Shown here: piece by piece, positions 24,384-32,217 of the stretch
How positions within the stretch are numbered: the stretch's first letter is position 1
Layout of the letters: each line of letters begins with the position of its first letter
Origin: Levilactobacillus cerevisiae
GTDB lineage: Bacteria; Bacillota; Bacilli; Lactobacillales; Lactobacillaceae
Direction of reading: 5' to 3'
Assembly: GCF_003946245.1 (NCBI RefSeq)
Contig: NZ_RHNN01000032.1
Span: forward strand, 1-39,430
Length of the DNA stretch: 39,430 bases
Translations under genes and position numbers: made by a program
The notes under the pieces: generated by a model
Database searches by the model: none
Told to the model about the DNA's origin: nothing
What the model saw: the letters and a program-made list of their open reading frames with translations, nothing else

Positions 24384-25414
24384 ATATCAATCACGTAGCG
24401 GTAATGCACTTTACTATCTAAAATATTCTGGTAAGCTTTTTCAACATCATTAATGCCAATCATTTCAATCTGAGGTTTAATGTCGTTTTGAGCCGCAAAG
24501 TCTAGCATTTCTTGTGTCATTTGAATTCCGCCAACATTGGAGGCTGTCACCTTTGCCTGATTTCCGAAGATTGAGAACAGGTTAAAATGAATGTCATTGC
24601 TTGGAATGCCCACATAGCAGAAAACACCGTCCGTTTTGACCAACGGCAAATAATTATCTAGATTCATATCAGCTGCCACTGTGTTAAGAATAAAGTCAAA
24701 ATGACCAGCCAAATTTTGAAAATCTTCTGGTGTCTTCAGAATTTGGTAATCCGTTGCACCAAATTGTTGGGCCTCACCACGCTTACTTTCAGAGTGCCCC
24801 AACACCGTAACTTGGGCACCAATCTTTGCTGCAAACTGCACAGCTATATGGCCTAAGCCCCCTAAACCAATAATGGCCACTCGACTATCTTTCCCCACAT
24901 TGAACCGCTTCAGTGGGTTATACGTGGTAATCCCAGCACACAGTAACGGTGCCGCATCCTCAAGAGATAGTTCATCCGGGATGTGCAGAACAAAGCGGTC
25001 TTTAACAACGATTGATTGTGAGTAACCACCCTGCGTAATTGTGCCATCATCATCTTCAGAATCAAAAACAACGACAACGCCATTTTCACAGAATTGCTCT
25101 TGGCCGGCCTTGCATGCTGCACACTGACCACAAGAATTCACAAAGCAGCCAACTCCGACTCGATCTCCAGGTTGAAAGTTTTTAACATCTCTCCCAACTG
25201 CTGAAACGATTCCTGCAATTTCATGTCCAGGAACCATCGGGAAATGGGCACCCTGCCACTGCACCATACTGACATCACTATGACAAATACCACAATACTT
25301 AATATCGATGGCAACATCGTCCGGCCGTAAGTCACGCCGCTCAATCACTGTCTGATTGAATGAAGCAAAATCACCTTTGATATTGGCCGATAGAGCTTTA
25401 ACTGATTGACTCAT
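24368..25414 (-). CDS. Zinc-dependent alcohol dehydrogenase (CAD/YahK type)
   Basis: The start is the ATG at 25412-25414 after GGAG, giving 348 residues. The catalytic zinc ligands are in CGICHSD (about 40-46) and GHE (about 63-65). The four-cysteine structural zinc lobe is CGQCAACKAGQEQFC (about 94-108). The nucleotide motif is IIGLGGLGHIAVQFA (about 175-189). It belongs to the cinnamyl-alcohol/aldehyde reductase branch, NADPH-preferring in most members, reducing toxic aldehydes. It is one of the redox island enzymes and lies behind its own short promoter region (TTGACA near 25478). Confidence 0.92.
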   Translation of the reverse strand: MSQSVKALSANIKGDFASFNQTVIERRDLRPDDVAIDIKYCGICHSDVSMVQWQGAHFPMVPGHEIAGIVSAVGRDVKNFQPGDRVGVGCFVNSCGQCAACKAGQEQFCENGVVVVFDSEDDDGTITQGGYSQSIVVKDRFVLHIPDELSLEDAAPLLCAGITTYNPLKRFNVGKDSRVAIIGLGGLGHIAVQFAAKIGAQVTVLGHSESKRGEAQQFGATDYQILKTPEDFQNLAGHFDFILNTVAADMNLDNYLPLVKTDGVFCYVGIPSNDIHFNLFSIFGNQAKVTASNVGGIQMTQEMLDFAAQNDIKPQIEMIGINDVEKAYQNILDSKVHYRYVIDMSTLK

Positions 25415-25510
25415 AAAAATCACTCCACTTTATTTCGTTTTTTTCTAATCTTGGCTTGAGTCCACATCTACGTAGTCCCTGTCAACACCGGGTATGCGCT
25501 TGGACCTTTT

Positions 25511-25873
25511 TTAATACGTCGTTACCACCGCACTCATAATTTGCCACTGACCATTTATACGTTGAACGTAGAGATCTGTATTCAGTGGCCATTCAGTCTT
25601 TGCGCTGCCGTGAATACTGGCAACCACACGACTTTGTCCAATGATGTGCCAGCCGTGGCTCGTCTCTCGCAGACTGATCTGATCTTCTACAGAAGAATAA
25701 TAATGCATCGTTCCCTGTTGTAATTCCTGTAACCATTCAACCTTGGGCTGCACGTAGCCCGTCATATGCGTCAGCGTAAAATCTGGTGCTAACAACTTGC
25801 CTAACCTCACCGTGTCATCAGCCGCCATCACAGTATTATAGTCACGATAGAGTTTTCGTAATTCCTCATCCAT
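25511..25873 (-). CDS. NTF2-like (SnoaL/DUF4440) protein
   Basis: The 120-residue product has the NTF2-like alpha+beta fold: LRKLYRDYNTVMAADDTVRLGKLLAPDFTLTHMTGYVQPKVEWLQEL (residues 5-50) and a C-terminal WPLNTDLYVQRINGQWQIMSAV. Members include ketosteroid isomerases, lumazine-like and small hydrolases, or ligand-binding proteins. No clear catalytic residue pair can be asserted. It lies between SDR and zinc dehydrogenase genes on the same strand. The start follows GGAGG. Confidence 0.85.
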   Translation of the reverse strand: MDEELRKLYRDYNTVMAADDTVRLGKLLAPDFTLTHMTGYVQPKVEWLQELQQGTMHYYSSVEDQISLRETSHGWHIIGQSRVVASIHGSAKTEWPLNTDLYVQRINGQWQIMSAVVTTY

Positions 25874-25998
25874 CTTCGGAATCCTCCTTCAGTTAACAAT
25901 GTCTCATTAGTTACTTCATAAGATCAAAACATCTTATCCACGGTCTTCCACAAAGACACGACCATTTTTTACATACCACGTCATTTAAATCTTAAATA

Positions 25999-26838
25999 CT
26001 ACTCCCCGGCAGGAAAGTCGGTTGACGCTGCCAAATCAGTCTGCTGTTTAAAATCAGCAACGCGCTTTTCCAGCGTGGCAATCGTATTCTCAAGCGCTTG
26101 AGAACCCAAGACCATTCGTAGAGGCGCTGGTTCTTGATCAACACTTTCAACGATTCGACTGGCCATCCGTACCGGGTCTCCGGGAGCAAGACCATTGGCT
26201 GGATCAAGCATCTTTTGGAATGCATGTGCCGGATTACCTTCATAGGCTGGCAAGAAGTTCGCAACCTGCGCACTGCCATAACGGAACTCAGTCCGCGCAC
26301 CACCAGGCTCAACAATCGTGACACCAATGTTAAAACTAGCAACTTCTTGGGCGACGGCTTCCATGAAACCTTCAATCCCAAACTTAGCCGCGTGATACAT
26401 TGAGTTCCCAGGAAAGGCTACTTGACCACCGTATGAAGAAATTTGAATCAAGCGTCCATGACCTTGCGCCCGCATACTTGGTAAAATCGCACGGACCATT
26501 TGGATTGAGCCCGTTAAGTCGGTCGCAATAATCTGGTTCACTTCAGCATCGCTTAATTCTTCAGCCGCACCGAACAAGCCATAACCGGCGTTGTTAACCA
26601 ACACGTCAATTTGATAGTTTTGCGTTAATTCATCAACTAATTGATGAATGGCCGCAACATCCGTCACATCCAATGACTTGCTCACAAATGTGTCTGGGTA
26701 TTGGTTCACTAAGTCTTGTACCTTAGCTGCATTCCGAACCGTACCAATGACCGTCTTACCTTGTGCCAAAAGTTGTTCCGTCATTGCGTGACCAAAGCCA
26801 CTGCTAACACCCGTAATTAACCAAGTTTTATTTTCCAT
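25999..26838 (-). CDS. Classical short-chain dehydrogenase/reductase
   Basis: The 279-residue protein shows the complete SDR pattern: TGVSSGFG at 9-16 (cofactor glycines), NNAGYG (about 87-92), and catalytic Ser in ISSYGG (about 139) with Tyr/Lys in YHAAK (about 153-157). Likely NAD(P)H-dependent alcohol/ketone conversion. It begins 16 nt after the NmrA-like gene ends, so both are driven by the MerR-type promoter at 27493-27523. Confidence 0.93.
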   Translation of the reverse strand: MENKTWLITGVSSGFGHAMTEQLLAQGKTVIGTVRNAAKVQDLVNQYPDTFVSKSLDVTDVAAIHQLVDELTQNYQIDVLVNNAGYGLFGAAEELSDAEVNQIIATDLTGSIQMVRAILPSMRAQGHGRLIQISSYGGQVAFPGNSMYHAAKFGIEGFMEAVAQEVASFNIGVTIVEPGGARTEFRYGSAQVANFLPAYEGNPAHAFQKMLDPANGLAPGDPVRMASRIVESVDQEPAPLRMVLGSQALENTIATLEKRVADFKQQTDLAASTDFPAGE

Positions 26839-26854
26839 CAGTCTGATCTCCTTT

Positions 26855-27457
26855 TTATTTCCGATTGATTCCCAAACTGTTTCGCGTGCCCATCGTGGTA
26901 TCGTGGGCTAGCCGGACAACCAAGTCGGCAATACTCTTACGTGAGACATCGTGCCCACCGAATGGTTCGCCTTTTTCTGTCACTTCATAATCCGTATCAG
27001 TACCATTATCAAACCAACCTGGCCGAATCACCGTGTAGTTTAAATCAGAAGCTTCGACGACATCGGCAGCATTCCGATACCCTTGTAACATAGGATTTTC
27101 TGCAAGGTTCCCGCCACCGACACTAGCTGGAATTTCATTATAAATACCCATTGAGGCAATGAACAATAGTCGTTTAACATCTGCCTGATCCATGGCCGTC
27201 ACTAAACTCTTGGCCATCCCCGCTAAGTTACCACTCAAAGCAGCAAAAACCACGTCTTGATCAGCCAAGGCTTCCTGTAGAGCAGCACTGTCAGTCACAC
27301 TACCGGTAATTGCCCGTTCACGGTCAGCACGCAACTGCCCCAAGCGGCCAGTATTCCGTGCCATTAACGTTAACTGGTCATCCGTATTAGCCAGAAAATA
27401 CCGCCGAGTCACGCTACCCACAGAACCCGTTGCTCCAATAATTAAAACGTTTGTCAT
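26855..27457 (-). CDS. NAD(P)H-binding protein, NmrA/atypical SDR family
   Basis: The start ATG 27455-27457 after GGAGGA gives 200 residues. The Rossmann motif is LIIGATGSVGSVTRRYFL (residues 4-22), with DVVFAALSG near 70 and FIASMGIYNEIP near 104; LNYTVIRPGWFDNG follows at about 140-153. It is likely an NAD(P)H-dependent quinone or flavin reductase-like sensor of the YwnB/YesF type. It heads an operon with the SDR, and its promoter carries the MerR-type dyad. Confidence 0.88.
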   Translation of the reverse strand: MTNVLIIGATGSVGSVTRRYFLANTDDQLTLMARNTGRLGQLRADRERAITGSVTDSAALQEALADQDVVFAALSGNLAGMAKSLVTAMDQADVKRLLFIASMGIYNEIPASVGGGNLAENPMLQGYRNAADVVEASDLNYTVIRPGWFDNGTDTDYEVTEKGEPFGGHDVSRKSIADLVVRLAHDTTMGTRNSLGINRK

Positions 27458-27492
27458 AATGAAATTCCTCCACTTCATCTTTGAATAGCCTT

Positions 27493-27523
27493 AGTCTACA
27501 ACCTTGAAGTAACTGCAAGGCAA
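27493..27523 (-). promoter_or_regulatory. MerR-type promoter with dyad 1 (NmrA/SDR operon)
   Basis: TTGCCT (27518-27523) and TAGACT (27493-27498) are 19 bp apart on the minus strand. The dyad CCTTGAAGTAACTGCAAGG at 27502-27520 fills the spacer. A long 19-bp spacer with a central dyad is the hallmark of MerR-activated promoters. Confidence 0.88.
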
Positions 27524-27585
27524 GTACACTGACAAAATAAATTTCAATTTTTCAATCTCTAAGATTCAGTACCAGTCGCCGCGCG

Positions 27586-27927
27586 TTATTCAATCAACGT
27601 TAGCTCTAAGCTGTCCGTTTTCTTCTGCAAAATTGGTAAAAACTCAGTCGGGAAACTACCTAGTCGGCTAACTTGGTACGGCGAAATATCTTGATCACCA
27701 AAATTCAATGAAAAGGCCTGCCAATCCTGGAAAAAGTAAATACCACCAGCTGCTACCTTTCCGGTTAAATCCGCCGAGTAGTCAATGGTCGTTGGCAATT
27801 GGCCGAAATATTCATGACCCCCATTTAACTTAAAAGTCAGGGTTAAAGGCAATTTCAGTAGCACCTGCTTTTCAAAATCCGGGTTAACAACCAGTGGAAA
27901 GCTCTCTTCTTGATAACGTAATTTCAT
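27586..27927 (-). CDS. Cyclophilin-like fold protein (Cyclophil_like2 type)
   Basis: The start ATG 27925-27927 after GGCGGTGA gives 113 residues. The pattern LPLTLTFKLNGGHEYFGQLP (about 28-47), AAGGIYFFQDWQAFSLNF (about 62-79) and the C-terminal VSRLGSFPTEFL resembles the small bacterial cyclophilin-like family, which is common in redox gene clusters of lactobacilli. Its function is not established. Its promoter carries dyad 2, so it belongs to the same MerR regulon as the SDR and CMD operons. Confidence 0.8.
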   Translation of the reverse strand: MKLRYQEESFPLVVNPDFEKQVLLKLPLTLTFKLNGGHEYFGQLPTTIDYSADLTGKVAAGGIYFFQDWQAFSLNFGDQDISPYQVSRLGSFPTEFLPILQKKTDSLELTLIE

Positions 27928-27958
27928 ACAAGTCACCGCCTATCAGTTAATATAGCTC

Positions 27959-27989
27959 ATCTTACCGCCTTGAAGTTACTGCAAGGCAA
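27959..27989 (-). promoter_or_regulatory. MerR-type promoter with dyad 2 (cyclophilin-like gene)
   Basis: TTGCCT (27984-27989) and TAAGAT (27959-27964) are 19 bp apart on the minus strand, with dyad CCTTGAAGTTACTGCAAGG at 27968-27986. It differs from dyad 1 at a single central base. Confidence 0.88.
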
Positions 27990-27995
27990 GCCCTT

Positions 27996-28127
27996 TTACA
28001 CTTTTCTTTCGCCTTTCACAATACCAATCGCGAACAGCAACGCAATCACAGCAAAAACCGACATCCAGACTAGAGACTGGTTATATGAACGAGCTGGCAA
28101 TTTCGGCCCAGTAACCATCCTCACCAT
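27996..28127 (-). pseudogene. Remnant of a membrane transporter C terminus (probable MFS)
   Basis: A 43-codon frame reads MVRMVTGPKLPARSYNQS then LVWMSVFAVIALLFAIGIVK and ends GERKV. This looks like the last membrane span and basic tail of an MFS permease, and there is no ribosome site. The rest of the gene is missing, and the frame is stopped upstream. It is placed directly ahead of the MerR promoter of the cyclophilin-like gene. A small membrane peptide is the alternative. Confidence 0.45.
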
Positions 28128-28180
28128 TGATTAGCGTTGCTCCCTGGACGCCCATTCGGCGTTTAACCCTCGGCTGATTG

Positions 28181-29764
28181 CTAAACCAACCGACTATAGG
28201 GATCCACTACCAATGCTTCAGCCATCAAAACTTCCGTATAAATATCGTGGAGTAAGCTCACATCAACCACATGCTGTCGTGCTTGTTCGGCCAGAAAAGC
28301 CCGTTCACTAGCAAAGGCCTGCATCATTGCCCAGCGCTGATCACGGCTTTGCAAAATACTGACCGCCTCATGATGATTGGTAATCCCACGCCAGCGTCGT
28401 AAGAACAACGGTAATGGATTGGTCTTATTTTGATCCTGCAGGTCATAAATGACCGTTGCTTTGATTTCCGAATTGAGTTGCAATTTCTCTACACGCGCAA
28501 TCCCCACAGCGGTCATTTGCTCACGAATCTGGGCCAAGAGGACGGGTTTGCTGAGCACATCACCGTCTCGAGGTAAGAGCCATTTGAAGACTAACGTGGG
28601 TACCAACATGCTGGCAATAATGACCACAGTTTCTACTAAAATAACCTGTTGAAATTGTGTCGTCGGTATTAAACCCGTAATCGAGAAGGTCATGGCCAAG
28701 GTCACTGTTCCGTGAACACCGCCGAACGCAAAGAGCCAGCTGTCCTTGACCTGCTTACCGGCAACAAAAAAGTAGGCGTAGATGAATCGGCTGACCAACA
28801 AGAACCCATAAATAGCTAATCCCAGCCAAAACCAATTCAGTGAAACAACCATCTGTTGGTGCTGTTCCCGCACGATTCGCTCTAAACTAATGCCCAGAAT
28901 CACGAAGACACCACCATTTAGAATCTCTACTACAAAATTCATTAATTCCGTCCCAAAATACATCTGCCGCGATGCTGTAAATCGACTCCCATTGGCCTCA
29001 CTGTTATGTACCAGCCCCGCGACAACTACGGCAATAATGCCGGATACAGCTAATTTTTCCGCAACCAGATAAATAATAACTGGCGTCAACAGGTAAATTA
29101 ATGTCTGCGAAGAAATTACGTTTGCTTCGCTACGAACCAGGGCCTGACGGAAAAGCATTAATCCGAAAGCCAGCACCATGCCGACAATCGCACCACCAAC
29201 AGCTGAGAATAATAGTCGGCCAACGTTTTGACCCAAAGATAGCTGACGGGTTTGCCACCACAATAACCCCGCTTGCAATAAAACCAGACCGGTTGCATCG
29301 TTAAATAACGACTCCATTTTCAGTTGATTGCCGAGACGCGCACTAAACTTTCGACCAGTCACGACGGATTCGAAGGCCGTGGCGTCGGTTGGCGTACTGA
29401 TTGCTACCATCACTAAAGCTAGGGGAAAACTTGTTGCTAACGTCCAGTGGATACCTACTGTTGCCACAACAGCTGATCCAATCGCCAGCACAAAGGCCGT
29501 GCCCAAGATGCTTGAAAAACCCCTACTAACCTTAAGTATCGGGGTAACCTGCCCCTCAAAAAATAGAAGTGGTGCTAAAATTAAAATCATAAAAATTTCA
29601 TTTTCAAAGCTTAATACCAACTGGTCCAGTGCTGGTACTAGCCCCACAATAACACCTGCCAACAGCGCTAAGTATGTCTTAGAAATTTGCGGAACCCACT
29701 GCGCCACTATGTTAGCGATTGCTACGGTAACTAACAAAACAAAAGTTGAGGTAAACAGCTCCAT
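28181..29764 (-). CDS. CPA1-family Na+(K+)/H+ antiporter (NhaP-like)
   Basis: The start is the ATG at 29762-29764 after AGGAGG, giving 527 residues; the longer frame would read through a terminator stem. About twelve membrane segments occupy the first 400 residues. The conserved ion-site region is STPTDATAFESV (about 120-131) and ESLFNDATG (about 149-157) with the N-D pair of electroneutral CPA1 antiporters. The C-terminal 125 residues form a soluble regulatory tail. The role is cytoplasmic pH and Na+ control. A structured leader with an intrinsic terminator lies directly before the ribosome site. Confidence 0.92.
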   Translation of the reverse strand: MELFTSTFVLLVTVAIANIVAQWVPQISKTYLALLAGVIVGLVPALDQLVLSFENEIFMILILAPLLFFEGQVTPILKVSRGFSSILGTAFVLAIGSAVVATVGIHWTLATSFPLALVMVAISTPTDATAFESVVTGRKFSARLGNQLKMESLFNDATGLVLLQAGLLWWQTRQLSLGQNVGRLLFSAVGGAIVGMVLAFGLMLFRQALVRSEANVISSQTLIYLLTPVIIYLVAEKLAVSGIIAVVVAGLVHNSEANGSRFTASRQMYFGTELMNFVVEILNGGVFVILGISLERIVREQHQQMVVSLNWFWLGLAIYGFLLVSRFIYAYFFVAGKQVKDSWLFAFGGVHGTVTLAMTFSITGLIPTTQFQQVILVETVVIIASMLVPTLVFKWLLPRDGDVLSKPVLLAQIREQMTAVGIARVEKLQLNSEIKATVIYDLQDQNKTNPLPLFLRRWRGITNHHEAVSILQSRDQRWAMMQAFASERAFLAEQARQHVVDVSLLHDIYTEVLMAEALVVDPYSRLV

Positions 29765-30073
29765 CTTTCCAACCTCCTGATTAGCAAAAAGAGTGACCGG
29801 TCTCAAATGGTCACCCTGCTATTAATGTGCCGGTTTCCTACCACCAGCCGATTCGTTTCTAGAATTAAACATTTTTTTATAGTAATGACGTATCGTCAAA
29901 AAATCGTCAAAAAATTCGTAAACAAGCCCACTAAAAATAGAATAGCATTAACCCGACATCAGGCAAAGCTGGCACTCTCAGAATTTCCTAGAAAGTGCCG
30001 ACCTGGTTAAAATTAGTTGCGCTCACACCCGATAATACTGTCCGTCATTTCGACGCGGGAAAGGTATCAGTAT
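29765..30073 (-). other. Leader region of the antiporter gene
   Basis: This stretch of about 310 bases holds, on the minus strand, a weak inverted repeat GGCACT/AGTGCC (29971-29999), tandem TTTTTTGACGA motifs near 29900-29920 with a TATAAA nearby (about 29880), a hairpin GCTGGT/ACCGGC (about 29828-29847) and the terminator at 29785-29816. Together they look like a regulated leader or the end of the upstream operon. Confidence 0.5.
29785..29816 (-). terminator. Intrinsic terminator directly upstream of the antiporter start (possible attenuator)
   Basis: On the minus strand GGGTGACC and GGTCACTC arms are followed by TTTTTG, and the antiporter ribosome site begins 8 nt later. There is no space for a promoter between them, so transcripts for the antiporter must read through or originate within. 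Confidence 0.8.
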
Positions 30074-30631
30074 CTACTTCGTATACTTGATTACTTTGGC
30101 GGGTACACCAACAGCTACTGCATTGTCGGGGATGTCTTTGGTAACGACTGCCCCGGTGCCAATAATGGCGTTTTCACCAATCGTCACTCCTGGCGCCACA
30201 TTGACCCGTGCGCCTAGCCAGGCATTCTTTTTGATGTGAATTTCTTTCGTGCTAATCATCCGGATATTGTTGGGCTCATGGTTGTCCGTAAATAATCCAA
30301 CCCCTGGCCCCATCATCACGCCATCATCAATCGTAATCGTTCCGACAGACATCATCGTCAGATTATGATTTGCGTAAACATTTTTGCCTAAGTTTACGCG
30401 GTTACCACAATCAATATACATTGGTGGCGTGAAGAAAGTACCATTCTGCATTTGGCCGTGTAACAAATCATTTTCTAGCGCCACAATTTTTTCACGATTA
30501 CTTGGACGCGTCGCATTAATTTCATAACACAAGTCGTTGCACCGATCAATTTCACCATGAACTTCTTTTTGATACTGCGCGTCACGAATATCGATCGTCT
30601 TTCCCTGACGGAGATCTTCAAAAATAGTCAT
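30074..30631 (-). CDS. Sugar O-acetyltransferase (maltose/galactoside acetyltransferase family)
   Basis: The 185-residue protein has an N-terminal maltose acetyltransferase-type helix pair (residues 5-60) and a left-handed beta-helix of hexapeptide repeats (ITIDDGVMMGPGVGLFT, IHIKKNAWLGARVNVAPGVTIGENAIIGTGAVV). The catalytic His is in NHEP (about 116-119). It transfers acetyl from acetyl-CoA to a sugar hydroxyl. It overlaps the CMD-like gene by one base (TAATG), so the two are co-translated and share the MerR-type promoter. Confidence 0.92.
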   Translation of the reverse strand: MTIFEDLRQGKTIDIRDAQYQKEVHGEIDRCNDLCYEINATRPSNREKIVALENDLLHGQMQNGTFFTPPMYIDCGNRVNLGKNVYANHNLTMMSVGTITIDDGVMMGPGVGLFTDNHEPNNIRMISTKEIHIKKNAWLGARVNVAPGVTIGENAIIGTGAVVTKDIPDNAVAVGVPAKVIKYTK

Positions 30632-31392
30632 TACTGATTCTCCTTTTCTGACATAACTTCGTTGACTAACTTCAATGCGGTCAATGTCCGTGGGTACCCA
30701 ATGAAAGGCAATAATACCGTGATGACATCCAGTAATTGTTGCTTACTGTTGCCCACGTTTTGATTGGCGCTGATATGGCCGCGAACTTGTGGATCTGCAC
30801 CACCCATAGAAATTAGCATTGAAAAGGTCAATAGTTCTCTAGTCTGCTTATCTAACCCAGTCCGAGTGTAGAAATCACCAAAGCAATTATCAGCTAGGAA
30901 GGTTGCGAAGTGTTTTTGATTGCTCGACGCTGTCGCCAGCATCTGATCAACACTGTCACCCACAATCTGACGAGCAGTAGCTAAGCCCTTCTCCGCGCGT
31001 GTTTCCGGCGTCGTCGTACTTTGTAGTTCTACTGGTAATTGCATACCTTTAGCCTGAAAAACGTCATTAGTGCCATACAAAAAATCAAAAACTTTTCCCA
31101 GTCCAGCGTAAGGAACCGCTTGATACACAATTTCTTTAATCTCAATCGGCGTTACGCCAACATTTAAGGCGGCCGTCACCATTGCTTTATATTCATTCAG
31201 GCACTGCATGGCGATTAAGGATGCCAGCGTCACTTTCAACCGGAGCTTCGTTTCCAGGTGGCTGTGCTGTAAGACCTCATCAAACGCAAAATTATCAAAG
31301 AGATCGATAAATTCTGGATCGGTCTGTTTTAACGTTGACTTGTGATTAGGGAACATCTCATCATGATTCTGTTGTGCAATTTTATTAGGCAT
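30631..31392 (-). CDS. Carboxymuconolactone decarboxylase-like protein, two CMD domains
   Basis: The start ATG 31390-31392 after GGAAAGGAAG gives 253 residues. Two CMD/AhpD-like repeats are visible: LKVTLASLIAMQCLNEYKAMVTAALNVGVTPIEIKEIVYQAVPYAGLGKVFDF (about 50-103) and LDKQTRELLTFSMLISMGGADPQVRGHISANQNVGNSKQQLLDVITVLLPFIGYPRTL (about 175-232). The AhpD-type C-x-x-C is absent, so peroxidase activity is unlikely; a decarboxylase or lactonase role is possible. It is the first gene of an operon with the O-acetyltransferase. Confidence 0.88.
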   Translation of the reverse strand: MPNKIAQQNHDEMFPNHKSTLKQTDPEFIDLFDNFAFDEVLQHSHLETKLRLKVTLASLIAMQCLNEYKAMVTAALNVGVTPIEIKEIVYQAVPYAGLGKVFDFLYGTNDVFQAKGMQLPVELQSTTTPETRAEKGLATARQIVGDSVDQMLATASSNQKHFATFLADNCFGDFYTRTGLDKQTRELLTFSMLISMGGADPQVRGHISANQNVGNSKQQLLDVITVLLPFIGYPRTLTALKLVNEVMSEKENQ

Positions 31393-31430
31393 CAAATAGC
31401 TTCCTTTCCAATTTCTCGTTCGATAGAGTC

Positions 31431-31461
31431 AGAATAGTCCCTTGCAGTTACTTCAAGGCAA
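31431..31461 (-). promoter_or_regulatory. MerR-type promoter with dyad 3 (CMD/acetyltransferase operon)
   Basis: TTGCCT (31456-31461) and TATTCT (31431-31436) are 19 bp apart on the minus strand, with dyad CCTTGCAGTTACTTCAAGG at 31440-31458. This is dyad 1 read from the other strand. Confidence 0.88.
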
Positions 31462-31477
31462 GGTTTTTTTAAAATTT

Positions 31478-31513
31478 GCTCCAAAAGAAAAGACGCCACA
31501 TAAGAATGTCGTC
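31478..31513 (-). terminator. Terminator after the HxlR gene, containing dispersed repeat copy B
   Basis: GACG-ACAT and ATGT-CGTC arms (31492-31513) with a 2-nt bulge precede TTTTCTTTT on the minus strand. Bases 31478-31497 are identical to 18268-18287. It is about 250 nt past the HxlR stop, so it may alternatively belong to a decayed gene. Confidence 0.6.
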
Positions 31514-31759
31514 AAATCAATGATTCTATTCACTTTCCCGAAGAAGAATGTCTTGGAGAGCGACGTAGAAGCGTACGGATCCCCTTGGTGTCAGCTAGTT
31601 AAGACCACGTGATTTTCCCCTGATTTAGCCTCTGGTTTAGTTTTGTCCAAAAGTCTTGTGCGTGGGAGCTACCTCTTATCCCAATTTAATCGATGGGTTT
31701 TTATCCCACTCTCAGTTTTTACTGTTCTATGTTTGGTGGATGTTCCAGAAATTTACAAA

Positions 31760-32116
31760 TCAGCGATCACGTTTGACGGCTGCCATTTGCGACTCGCCCC
31801 AGTTACAAATGTCCTCCATGACAGGGATCAAAGACTCACCTAATGGCGTTAAGCTGTATTCGACCTTGGGTGGGATCTGGGGATACTCCTCACGATGGAC
31901 TAATCCATCAGCCTCCAGCTCTCGCAAGGTGCTCGTTAGCGTTTTAAACGATATCGGAACCAGTAAGCGTTTGAGCGCATTGTAACGCAACGGTTGGTGA
32001 TTTAGGTGGATAGCGTAAAGCGCCTGCATTTTATATTTGCCGCCAATTAGCCGTAAAGTGTAGGCGAATCCCGTATCCTGTAGCCGATTTTCCTTGATGT
32101 AATCGATATCTGCCAT
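31760..32116 (-). CDS. HxlR family transcriptional regulator (YodB-like)
   Basis: The 118-residue winged-helix protein shows FAYTLRLIGGKYKMQALYAIHLNHQPLRYNALKRLL (about 17-52) and VEYSLTPLGESLIPVMEDICNWG (about 84-106). A cysteine at the usual N-terminal sensing position is missing (the region reads DTGFAYTL), so it is not a classical YodB redox switch, although Cys in EDICNWG remains. It is divergent from a flavodoxin-fold quinone reductase gene, its probable target, and a dyad AGTAC-N15-GTACT lies between. Confidence 0.87.
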   Translation of the reverse strand: MADIDYIKENRLQDTGFAYTLRLIGGKYKMQALYAIHLNHQPLRYNALKRLLVPISFKTLTSTLRELEADGLVHREEYPQIPPKVEYSLTPLGESLIPVMEDICNWGESQMAAVKRDR

Positions 32117-32134
32117 GACACTCTCCTTTGGGTT

Positions 32135-32179
32135 AGTACCGCACTTTTATTTGCGTACTTGTTTGCACATTGATTATAT
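32135..32179 (+). promoter_or_regulatory. Promoter of the quinone reductase with HxlR-type dyad
   Basis: TTGCGT (32151-32156) and TTATAT (32174-32179) are 17 bp apart. An inverted repeat, AGTACCGCA and TGCGTACT (32135-32159), overlaps the -35, fitting a repressor site. Confidence 0.65.
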
Positions 32180-32217
32180 CATAGACTCAACTTATCAATT
32201 CGAAGGAGGACTCATTC

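Larger units (their letters stand above)
31393..31759. other. Intergenic region between the CMD operon and the HxlR gene
   Basis: Apart from the MerR promoter (31431-31461) and the terminator/repeat copy B (31478-31513), about 245 bases up to 31759 show no gene or signal I can support. The base pattern there gives no convincing frame. Confidence 0.55.

Noticed and set aside
29880..29925. Tandem TTTTTTGACGA motifs as a possible short repeat array or iteron.
   Set aside because: Only two copies are present, without regular spacing, so neither CRISPR nor an origin is supported.
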